Position numbers and translations under genes: made by a program
Part shown: positions 55,210 through 64,000 of the stretch, piece by piece
Layout: every line of letters begins with the position of its first letter
Position numbering within the stretch: the stretch's first letter is position 1
NCBI GenBank assembly: GCA_036245525.1
Contig: BTPG01000006.1
Location: 67,512,708 to 67,576,707, forward strand
Direction of reading: 5' to 3'
DNA: 64,000 nt
DNA from: Semisulcospira habei
Lineage: Eukaryota; Mollusca; Gastropoda; Semisulcospiridae
The notes under the pieces: model-generated
What the model was told of the DNA's origin: nothing
Database searches by the model: none
Seen by the model: the letters and a program-made list of their open reading frames with translations, nothing else

Positions 55210-56170
55210 GGAGGGACCCACGTCAGGAACAGAGACTTTGTTGTCCCGCACAGAGATAGGGACTTCGTTGTCCCGCAGAGAACGTACGCCGCCTCAAGGC
55301 AGGAACAGGGACTTCGTTGTCCCGCAGAAAACGTACGCCGCCTCAAGGCAGGAACAGGGACTTCGTTGTCCCGCAGAGAACGTACGCCGCCTCAAGGCAG
55401 GAACAGGGACTTCGTTGTCCCGCAGAAAAAGTACGACGCCTCAAGTCAGAAACAGGGACTTCGTTGACCCGCACAGAGATAGGGACTTTGTTGTCCCGCA
55501 GAGAGCGTACGCCGCCTCAAGGCCGGAACAGGGACTTCGTGGTCACGCACAGAGATAGGGACTTAGTTGTCCCGCAAGGAGCGTACGCCGCCTCAGGTCA
55601 GGAACAGGGGCTTCGTTGTCCCGCACAGAGATAGGGACTTCGTTGTCCCGCAGAGAGCGTACGACGCCTATCCGAGATCGCCGGGCATTGATGTCCGAGT
55701 TTACAAGGTGCGACCCAAGTCAGCAGCAGGGACTTCGCTGTCCCGCAGAGAGCGTACGACGCCTATCAGAGACCGCCGGGCATTGATGTCCGAGATGAAC
55801 AAGGTGGGTCCCAAGTCAGAGGCAGGGACTTCGTTGTCCCGCAGAGAGCGTACGTTGCCTATCAGAGATCGCCGGACACTGATATCAGAGTGTAACAAGG
55901 CGAAACCCTAGTCCGAAGCAGGGACTGCGTGGTCCCACAGAGAGCGTACCACGCCTATCAGATCGCCGGGCAGTGACACCTGGCAGGGACAAGCGGGGAC
56001 CCAAGTCAGAGCGGTGGCTTTGTTTCCCCACAGAGAGCGTACCTCGCCTATCAGATACCGGGCAGAGACGCCTGACAGCCACAAGGTCGGACCCAGGGCA
56101 CAAGCAGTGGCCTTGCTGTCCCACAGAGAGCGGGCTACGCCTATCGGAGATCGTGGCCACGGAAGCAGTG
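55210..56170 (+). repeat. 49-bp minisatellite and derived longer units in DIRS D
   Basis: The first part repeats GGGACTTCGTTGTCCCGCAG plus GTACGCCGCCTCAAGGCAGG every 49 bases (starts near 55262, 55311, 55360, 55409). Later units are longer, with CGCCTATCAGAGATCGCCGG added. Because 49 is not a multiple of three, successive copies are read in successive frames, and several frames remain open across the array. Confidence 0.88.
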
Positions 56171-56204
56171 GCTTGGTTGCCTCTTCCCTCATATGAAAGT
56201 TATA

Positions 56205-56282
56205 AGTCGTGGCTGATTCTCTGTTTGTCTATTGACAAGGGGTAATTACCTAAATATTACTAAATTGCGTTGCTACCTTAGT
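56205..56282. repeat. PAL11 fragment inside DIRS D
   Basis: TTCTCTGTTTGTCTATTGAC and TAAATTGCGTTGCTACCTTA interrupt the gag region. Confidence 0.65.
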
Positions 56283-58439
56283 GGCTTGGTTGCCCAGACC
56301 GGTTTACCATACACATTCGGCGTATTAAAGTACACTATTTTGCTTGGGGTACACATACATGTGCACGTTTTACACAAATACACATTTTGGAGAAACTAAC
56401 AACTCACTGGCTTGTGAATAATACACATGTGAGTCCAAAGTACACTTTAGTCAGTTGAAAGTACACTGACTGCACCCAGGGGGTCACCAGGTCGGCAAGT
56501 GGTTACTCAGAGAGCGGTCGGCGTCTTTCAGAGCTCGCCTGTCAGAGACGCCCAAGAGTTCAAAGGGGACCCCAATCAGAAGCAGTGCCTTGCTGTCCCA
56601 CAGAGAGAGGATGTCGTCTGTCAGAGATCGCCGGACAGAGACGCCCAAGTGTTTTAGGGTGGGACCCAAGGTGGTCCCGGACCTGTAAAGCACAAGATAC
56701 CTTGTTCTGGGCTCTGGTCAGCAGGAGAGGTAGCTGACAACCTCTACTTGCATGGCTAAACCAATGATTCTTCCACCGGCCCGGGACCCGGCCTCAAGAG
56801 TGAACCGCTCCACTGTCCTTCCGCAGGCCAGAGTGGACAAACAGCAGGTGGACTGAGCATCCAGGTGGGGCCCATGTCAACGGCAGTGACCTAGGCGCCC
56901 CGGCCCAGTAAGCTGGTAGTCACTGACTGCGGAGGGCTGGCGTCGGCTACCGTACCGACGATGCTTCCAGTCCCGGGCCAGACGACAAGTCATAAACGGA
57001 CATGCAGAAGCGACTGCTCGGCTTCTCAGGCGCTGGACAGTGTCTAGTGTCTGTGAGAGCATGTGGGCGCGGTAGCAAACACGTATGAGTATGTGCGGTT
57101 ATCGTGGTGCGCGACACAGGGGTTAAAAGGTTGCTTCCCAGCGGCTCAGCGGTTCGCCAGGCCGCTGGGGCGCGACACCGCTTATCCTTCCACGGTTAGG
57201 TTCCTGGAACCTCTAATCCGCTTTCTTTGCTTTGAGCAATAGAGAGGAAAAAACAGAGGGGTATTCTGTCTCCCATATTTTAATCTAATTCAATAACTTG
57301 ATTATCCCTTAAGGGCTATTACAATCAAATTGTGCTCATGCATTAAGCATTGATTAATTTAATTTTTCTTATTATTAGGTTGGGCGCCCTCGCCCGGGCT
57401 GCTCACCAGTTTTTTTATGGCTTGTGGCGACCGCAAGGGCTACAGGACCACTGCACTTCGCACTGCGGGATCCCGGCTCGGTGATGTTGGACCACGCCTC
57501 GCGCCGACCATGCAGACGAGAGCCGCTCTAGATGCAGTGCAGAAGAGACGACCTCACGATGGGATCCGGGTTCCGGCGTTCGCTCATGATCTTCAGTTCC
57601 CCTTCGGAAGCAGGGACTCGCCTCACACAAGCCAGGGGTACGAGAGGAACAGGAGACGCCGTCCCAGTTCCATGGCTCGCTACGCAAGGGAAAGACAGGC
57701 TCTCCGAGTTTTTGCCACCGTTCGGGGGAGCGGCCCCCTGAGACTACGTTGTTCCTTCCAAGTGCGGGGTCCGCCTTCGTTGGATCGCCGCCGGCCGGAG
57801 TTCCCCGGACTTCGGAGGGGTTGGACATCCCTTCGCCTGCGGGCGGAGCATACGGTTCCCGCTGGACGCCAGAGGACGTCATTCGCCGTGGCTGGACGAG
57901 GTTAGCTTCTCTACGTCGCTACGCTCGCGGTTCCGAGAGGTCTTGCGTTTGCCGTCTACTGCGAAGATTTACAGGAGAGTCTACTCGAGCCGGGGACTAC
58001 GCAGGTCCCCTCATCGCGTCCAAGCATTCAAGTCCCTGCCCCTTCTGGTCGGCTTCTGTCTCCGCTTCAGGGCGCCGGGGGAGGCGCTGGTGGCTTCAGC
58101 TGGATCCTACTTCTTCCGCTGCCAACGGTTGCTGCGTCCGTCCTGATCGATTACGCGCGGCTGAGTGGAGAGTCGGCCACGCAGGGCACCGCGCAGTGGA
58201 GAACTTCTTGGCCCCCTGGGCAGACCGACAAGGAGGCTTGCAAGGCCTGTCACTCAGCTGATTCACGCTGCGGGCGCCGCCGGATGTAGCAGCCTTCTTA
58301 AAACACTGTGGACCGTCAGACAGGATTGGCAGGGACCACTCTTCCGCGGAGGCGCGGTTCGTCCGATGCACCGGATTGGGCGACTTACATCCGAGAGACG
58401 GAGGCGGCGACGGGACGCCAACGGCACTCTCCTGTGAAC

Positions 58440-59600
58440 GTCAGGGACAGCATACTCCAGGCGCGCGAGGGATAGAGGTCAGCGCGGGTGGCGGACTGGT
58501 CCGACAGACTTCACTGCGGACGACGTCTTCTTCGGGGGTATGCGCACAGTTCAGATTAGCTCCGCCTGAGTTGACTTGCGGCTAGTCGCTTCATTTCCCC
58601 GACGGGATGCTACTCTTCGCTTGGGCCTGGCCGTAGTCAGCGGTGACCAGGCACGCTTGTCGCCTCCTTAGACGACAGCGTCGGGACCTAGCGGAAGCGT
58701 TCGCGTCCCTGGGTGGCGGCAACTTGGAGTTTCGGCAGGCTGCAGCGCCGGACCGGAGCGGATGGACTTACCCTCGGTAGCGCCTTCAGGGAGTTACCCA
58801 TTCGGCGCTGTGGATCCTGCGGCCGGGGGCGCAAGTACAGGGAGTTAGACGGGACAACTTGGCAGGAATTAGTTCCTGAGAGGTCGTTGCGCTCGGGCCT
58901 GTGGCAGTAGGGTCGACGCAGCTCTTCCGCTAGACGGTAGATTGGAGCACGATCTTCGTCCTTTGACTCGACACGAGTGCCTCGTCATCTCGGCAGATAC
59001 CAGACAAAGACCTGAGAGCAGCGGTGCGTCTCCAGGACCTGGGACAACTCGAGTTTCGAAGTCGTAACCAGTTGGCAAGCCGGGCGATAGGCTGGGATCA
59101 TGCCCACTTCGCCGTCGACTAGAGGGCCGACGCTACGGGACAGGTACTACGTGTTTTCTTCGCCGGGTTTCCGTCGAGGATGGAGTGCGTGGTCGTCCTG
59201 TTCGAGTGGGACTCCCAGTAGACGGGAGCAGGGCAGTGTAGGAGGGACTCTCAGTCCCTTCTTCAGCTCTCTTAGGACGGATGACTTACTAGGGGATCAC
59301 CGTTCAACCTGCCACCTCCTCTGCTTGGAGAAGGAGGGCGTAATTGGGAGTGGCTAGTGCGCTGGAGGCCTGCCGCGCGGGGAGGCGTCGCTGTGGCCAG
59401 ATCTTCCAGCTCCACTGCTCGCCATCGAGATTGCATGCCGAAGTGTACGCGTGGTTGTCCGCCATTACTTGTGTTGCAGCTTGGTGGATGTAGGTGCGCA
59501 CCCGCAGATTGGGCAGCAAGCCCTCTTCCACAGAGGCTTCCTACGGCGGCCATAGGTGCTACCGAGACAACCCGCAGACCATCAACCAGTCGAGTTGCGA
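58440..59600 (+). pseudogene. Decayed RT/RNase H zone of DIRS D
   Basis: By position this should be the RT and RNase H, but I cannot identify a YLDD box or intact RNase H motif. Many short frames and stops are present; the GC content resembles the coding parts of the other DIRS elements. The assignment rests on synteny within the element. Confidence 0.4.
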
Positions 59601-59629
59601 GGGTAGATGACGAGCGCTGTGTGACGGGA

Positions 59630-60690
59630 ATGACAACCTTCTTCCTTCCGAACTGGACGAAGCCCCAGCTGGCAGGGTGCTTCCTCGGGGGTTTTCATCT
59701 CCTAAGGACGGCCCCTTTCACCGTTCAGGACTATCTCACCATGATCGCCGACTCCTACAGGCGATTTCGCTCATCAGACCCGGGTAGCGGCAAAACCTCA
59801 TTTCAGAGGCTCCCTTCGCTTGGAATGCCCCGCTGTGCTGCGCAGGGACCAAGTTCTACCTTGGGGGCTTACGGGATCTCAACCTCGTCTGTTGGAACCC
59901 GGCACATGACGCGCCTGACGGATGTTTCAAGGAGGAGAGCTTCAGGGCAGTCCTTGACTCAACCTCCAGGCTCAGTACTATGCACGCTGTCCACACACCC
60001 GGGTGGCTGGCAGTGCCAGTCGACCGGTTCATGCTACAGCTACCTGACACATCTGCCTTGACTAGACGCGGCCTACATGACGGCGACAGTTGTTTCGCCC
60101 TGCGCGTGTTGGGTGCCACCCGGAAGAACAGACTTCAAAACCCGGTGACAGCCTTACCTCTTCCAGGGTCAGTATCCGTACGCGCTGTCGTCACACACAC
60201 ACAGATGGCTGGCTGGTACGGACGGACGGCGCCGTGCAACTACTACGGTACCAGCCTTCAGGGCCAAGTCGTGGTCGCCTTGGCTGCCCTACAGTCTATG
60301 TCTGTCTGCCCGTATGAGTGTCAGATTCCACTCAGTAGCCCAGACAATAGGAACCGGTGAGAGTCTTCCGTGTGTACCTGCGCCGGACCAAGCTGGCGCA
60401 GGGGGACGCACACACCTGTTTTCTCCCTCTGTCCACAGGTAGACGTGGTATCTCAGCCAGACCTGCTCCTCCTGGTTCCGGGGAGTTATCCGCCCGGCCT
60501 GCCAGGACGTTGACCTGTTGAGGCCACATGTTGCACAACGCGGCGCACGAGGTCAGAACCAGGGCCGCAAGTTCCGCTGCGACAGCACCGGTGCAGTCAA
60601 AGTCTTGTGGCGGCTATGAGATGGCGAGCGGAGTCCACCTTCGCCCGCTGCTACCTGAGGGACTTCTCCTCCTAGCGACAGATCCTCTCG
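59630..60690 (+). pseudogene. Tyrosine recombinase of DIRS D
   Basis: The N-terminal domain is seen as KPQLAGCFLGGF and FTVQDYLTMIADSYRRF (about 59670-59770), aligned to LAEFFLWLF...IADIYR of element B. AHEVRTRAASSA (about 60550) holds the HxxR box. After a one-base frame change AMRWRAESTFARCYLRDF (about 60615) keeps Trp and Tyr. I do not find the first Arg box. Confidence 0.72.
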
Positions 60691-60856
60691 CTGGTGGGAG
60701 ACACCGCAGCAGCGCAACACTCCCTCCCGGCGCCCTAGGCGCCGCAGGTATCTTAGCTAAAATTATCGGGAGTGTGCTGCAGGAGGGCGAGTTTGTGGGC
60801 AATGTGGTTGGCAGTAGGGGCGCTATAGCGGCACCCACCTCCTCTTTGTGATTCTT

Positions 60857-60953
60857 CCTAAGTGTAATACCATCGGTAATGTGTTTTGAGAAAACAAATG
60901 AATTTTTCAATTAAAATGCATTTTTTTGAAAAATACTTACCGATGGTATTACT
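60857..60953. repeat. Internal complementary region of DIRS D
   Basis: The left half complements the left outer end (54314-54350) and the right half complements the right outer end (about 61160-61217). The join is near 60898 in AAACAAATGAATT. Confidence 0.9.
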
Positions 60954-60984
60954 CGAAGGTCCCTCCCTCCGGCCCCGCTTGCCG

Positions 60985-61217
60985 CAGTTCGCTAAGAACT
61001 AAACTGGGGTATGTTGGGTAACCTTGTACCGGATGTGAGTAAGGGGAGGCTATTCGGGTTTGGCATGGTCTATGGCGCCCCACTCCTGCCAACACCCCCT
61101 TATACGGACACAACCAAAATTTGGCTAAAATTAGGCCAGCTAAGAGCCATTTCCTAAGTGTAATACCATCGGTAAGTATTTTTCAAAAAAATGCATTTTA
61201 ATTGAAAAATTCATTTT
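60985..61217 (-). repeat. Right inverted terminal repeat of DIRS D
   Basis: It contains GGAGGCTATTCGGGTTTGGC and GTGTAATACCATCGGTAAGT. The AT-rich tip ends where SAT165 sequence resumes. Confidence 0.92.
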
Positions 61218-62540
61218 TTCTCAAATACTATTCACAACTTTAAACCTGATAGTAAAACCTTTATATGCACACTAATTTGGTTGACCATTCGGAAAGGTTA
61301 AGGGTCAGAAAAGATCAGAAAAATAGGTCCAAAATAGCCATATTTGGATAAAAGATGTTTTTTCTCAAATACTATAACAACTTCAAACCCAACTTGGTAC
61401 AGAGATACCTGATGGTAAGACCTATCTATGCATACTGTCACAAGAGCTCAGAAAATAGGTCCAAAATAGCCATATTTTTACAAAAGATGTTTTATTCTCA
61501 AATACTATTCACAACTTCAAACCCAAACTTGGTACAAAGATAATTGATGGTAAGACCTTTCTATGCATACTAATTTTGTTGATCCCTCGGAAAGGTCAAG
61601 GGTCACAAGAGCTCAAGAAATAGGTGCAAAATTGCCATATTTTGATAAAAGATGTTTTTTGGCTCATGTGCGAAGCAAAAGTGAGTATGTTCTGGGCCAG
61701 TGGTTGTCCATCCGCCATCGGCCGTGGTAAACTTTAACGTTGGCATTTTCTCAGAGACTATTCAAGGCACAGTCTTAAAACTTGGCCCAAGGATACTTTG
61801 TGGCAAGACCTTTCTAAGCATACCAATTTGAGTAACCGCTCATCAAGGTCACAGGCGATCAGGAAATGGGTCCAAAATGGCAATATTTTGACAATTTTTT
61901 TTTTCTCAAACACTATTCACAATTTCAAACCCTAACCTGGTACAAAAATACCTGGTGGTAAGACCTTTCTATGCATACTAATTTGGTTGACAATTAGAAA
62001 AGGTCAAGGGTCACAAAAGATCAGGAAATAGGTCCAAAATAGCGATATTTGGACAAACCATGTTTTTTTCTCAAATACTATTCACCCAATAGGACGTCGG
62101 CCCGAAGGTCTTTTGCTTTGCGCGGTAGTGCTGCTGTTGTGGCTTCGTCAACTTCAAACACAAACTTGGTACAGAGATACCTGATGGTAAGACCTATCTA
62201 TGCATACTAATTTGGATGACCCCTCAGAAAAGGTCAAGGGTCATAAGAGGTTGACAAATGTGTATAAAATGCAAATAATTGTAGTTATTATCAACATTTA
62301 TGCAAACTTTTTAATCCAATTTGACTCAAAGTAGCTGATGATAAGACCTTCCTATGTATCCTAATTTAGTTGACTCATCGCAAAGGTCAAGGTGGTTTCA
62401 CATGTGTGAAAACTGATTAAATTTTGCGAAAACATGGATTTTCTTAGTGCAAAAGCCATCACTTTACTTATTGTCAGACATGTGTGGATTGGTTGTACAC
62501 ATGAACCATAAGGGCTTTGCCTTTCTTGTTATTTTTTTTT
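61218..62540 (-). repeat. SAT165 array 3, right piece
   Basis: Units have AGGTCAAGGGTCA at 61593, 62001 and 62231. A second internal element end (GGCTCATGTGCGAAGC, 61662) shows two elements joined or nested. The far end reads AAGGGCTTTGCCTTTCTTGT (about 62510). Confidence 0.88.
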
Positions 62541-62639
62541 TAAAAAACCTATAGTGTCCAAGGAAGGGAAACTGAAGGTGCCTATCCTGTGAAAGGCAGT
62601 TTACCTCCGCGCTACCTGACCTGCCTATCTTTTTGTCAG

Positions 62640-62733
62640 TTTGTGTGCTTGTCTGTGAATTTTTACTTTTTTTTTTATTGCTTTGCAGCCTCAAACTGGA
62701 AGATCCAAAATTGCAAATTAGCACATATCTTAC
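62640..62733. repeat. PAL6 palindrome
   Basis: TTTGTGTGCTTGTCTGTGAA and GATCCAAAATTGCAAATTAGC; diverged with a T-run loop. Confidence 0.6.
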
Positions 62734-62765
62734 AATCGTTTCCTTCTCGTTTCGCTTTCTCGTGT

Positions 62766-63009
62766 TTTTGGCTCACATGCGATAGCAAAAAAATGAGTCT
62801 ATGTAATACTAGGCTGTATGTCGTCCAGGGTAAACCTTGGCCCAAGGATACTTTGTGGTAAGGCCTTTCTAAAGGTACCAATTTCAGTGGCCTCTGTTAA
62901 AGGTCAAGGTCACAGGGGTGCACAAAGGAGTAAAAAATATCCATGTTTTGACACCTATTGTTTCTCCTCCATAACTGTTTTCAACTTCAAACCCAAACTT
63001 GGTACACAT
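62766..63009 (-). repeat. SAT165 fragment
   Basis: Starts GGCTCACATGCGATAGCAAA, has AGGTCAAGGTCAC at 62901 and breaks off at TTGGTACACATA, where different sequence (GCTGCCAACCCTCCCG) begins. Confidence 0.8.
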
Positions 63010-63102
63010 AGCTGCCAACCCTCCCGATTTTTGCGGAATTTTCCCGATTTTTACAAATTTTACGCGAATTCCGATTTGGTACAAAGATTCCGAGTTTCAA
63101 AT

Positions 63103-63145
<43 letters not shown>

Positions 63146-63570
63146 AAATTTTTATTGATGTTTTATTAGTTCCGGTTTCCGATTCGCATTTTTCCGTCCC
63201 ACGAGCTGCAGGAAGTACTTTCGGTTTATTTCTATCAAAGCGATAACAAAATGGAGAGCCAAAGCACCGAAACTTCTTCGAAGAAACCCAAACTGCAACA
63301 AAAGTTCAAGGATTCGTATCTGGAGGACTTTGATTTCATCAAAGTCCACAAGCGGCGATTTCAAAGCGTATTGTCGTGTTTGTCATGATGACTTCTCCAT
63401 CTGCTGGGGTGGGAAAAACAACATCACGAAGCATGAAGCCACTGGCAACATAAGAAGAATGGAAATGGAATCCGATGTCATCAAGAAAACTACGAAGATG
63501 GATCAGCTGCTGACGAAGCAGGCAGACTTGAATACAATTAAAGCAGAGGAAGGTAGAAAAATTTGCTGAC
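63010..63570 (+). pseudogene. BED zinc-finger protein fragment, hAT-type transposon or ZBED-like
   Basis: After a junction with SAT165, the sequence GCTGCCAACCCTCCCGATTT, then a 32-base C run, leads to MESQSTETSSKKPKLQQKFK (63251). A frame change near 63340 is followed by DFKAYCRVCHDDFSICWGG and NNITKHEATGNIRR, a BED-type finger in which the expected last His is Asn. The N-terminal part of a hAT-type transposase or domesticated relative is the best guess; no catalytic domain is present. Confidence 0.6.
63104..63135. repeat. C32 homopolymer followed by A13
   Basis: A 32-base C run then A run, upstream of the BED fragment. Confidence 0.95.
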
Positions 63571-63650
63571 AAGAGATACACTTCTAAAACTTTACAAAGC
63601 ACTTGTCAGACTGCACCTAGAGTATGGTAATATTATAGGCCTACTGGTTG
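63565..63650 (+). pseudogene. Non-LTR reverse transcriptase fragment
   Basis: Reads TLLKLYKALVRLHLEYGNII, the conserved thumb-region motif of LINE reverse transcriptases. It is directly fused to the BED fragment. Unrelated frame on either side. Confidence 0.65.
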
Positions 63651-64000
63651 GCACCCTCAAACTGGGACCATTAGGCGTTGAGGCGCGTCCCCTGTTTGGT
63701 GGATAGGGGGTCCCTCGCGACAGGGGTGCACCGAATGAAATAAGGTGCCGTGAACCAACATGGTCTAAGGGAAGGTGACCCTGACAGAAAACCCCTGGTC
63801 CTCCTAGTAAGGGGGTTGGGCGTGGGGGTAGCTTCCCCACCCTGCAAATAAGGGAATAGCTACAAAAACGCCGACGAAAAGACAAACAGCAATTCCTTTC
63901 CTGGAGGAGGAAGGTTCTTCTACCAAAAGATTTATGACGTCCTGTGGTGAAAGCCGGAAGTCTTCGGAAGCCACAGGACCGAGCCGCCTCTCTCTATCCA
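63651..64000. other. Unassigned GC-rich sequence at the right edge
   Basis: GC-richer than its surroundings, no clear coding potential; its position next to LINE debris suggests the 5' region of another retroelement, unproven. Confidence 0.3.

Larger units (their letters stand above)
54540..58440 (+). pseudogene. gag-like region of DIRS D
   Basis: MCGDFQGPSDEHAEGLP at 55028 matches the Cys-rich gag start of A and B. It is followed by the repeat array (55210-56170) and decayed sequence to about 58440. A PAL11 fragment (56205-56282) and an AT-rich 160-bp insert (57220-57400) interrupt it. Confidence 0.5.
54314..61217 (+). mobile_element. DIRS-type retrotransposon D
   Basis: The element is 6.9 kb on the plus strand, in the fourth PSMD2 intron in gene orientation. 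It has ITRs (54314-54525 and 60985-61217), an internal complementary region (60857-60953) and tyrosine recombinase traces. Gag carries a 49-bp minisatellite. The element splits a SAT165 repeat. The central part is strongly decayed and contains foreign AT-rich insertions near 56200-56470 and 57220-57400. Confidence 0.9.

Noticed and set aside
63651..64000. Third host gene at the right edge
   Set aside because: No exon with conserved protein similarity or splice borders is visible, and the expected next PSMD2 exon is absent.

Overview
The window is animal genomic DNA. It carries parts of two conserved metazoan genes, arranged head to head and buried in mobile and palindromic repeats. I read it as a marine invertebrate, most likely a lophotrochozoan such as a mollusc; that placement is an inference from the repeat style and from gene divergence relative to vertebrates.

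Minus strand, 47510 down to 3007: the N-terminal part of KIF17/OSM-3, a homodimeric kinesin-2 ciliary motor. I reconstruct 17 coding exons with GT/AG borders and compatible phases (2433 nt, 811 codons). They cover the complete motor domain, the neck and first coiled coil, a linker containing a seven-copy 14-residue repeat exon, and the start of the tail coiled coils. The 3' end lies beyond base 1. Plus strand, 51910 to 54062: the first four coding exons of PSMD2/Rpn1, a scaffold of the 26S proteasome base. It continues beyond base 64000. The start codons are 4.4 kb apart and two ETS-type motifs lie just upstream of PSMD2.

Four DIRS-type tyrosine-recombinase retrotransposons (A 1-2573, B 20659-27022, C 38090-45750, D 54314-61217) occupy about 23 kb, all in introns. 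B, C and D each have inverted terminal repeats plus an internal complementary region that joins the complements of their own two outer ends, the structural hallmark of DIRS elements. They belong to different subfamilies but share the end motif TTACCGATGG(C/T)ATTAC. All are decayed. C carries a nested non-LTR retrotransposon with a 12-bp target duplication and a (GAA)n tail. D sits inside a satellite-like element.

The remaining intronic space is packed with short hairpin elements. Several families end in TTAA with termini beginning CCC/CTC, as expected of piggyBac-type MITEs, and many are nested in other palindromes. A dispersed element of ~165-bp tandem units (3240-4392, 16510-17655, 54100-54313 plus 61218-62540) carries a DR1-type nuclear-receptor motif in many units. 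A tRNA-type SINE, a BED-finger fragment, LINE debris and long microsatellites complete the picture. I found no CRISPR array, no canonical tRNA or rRNA gene and no third host gene.
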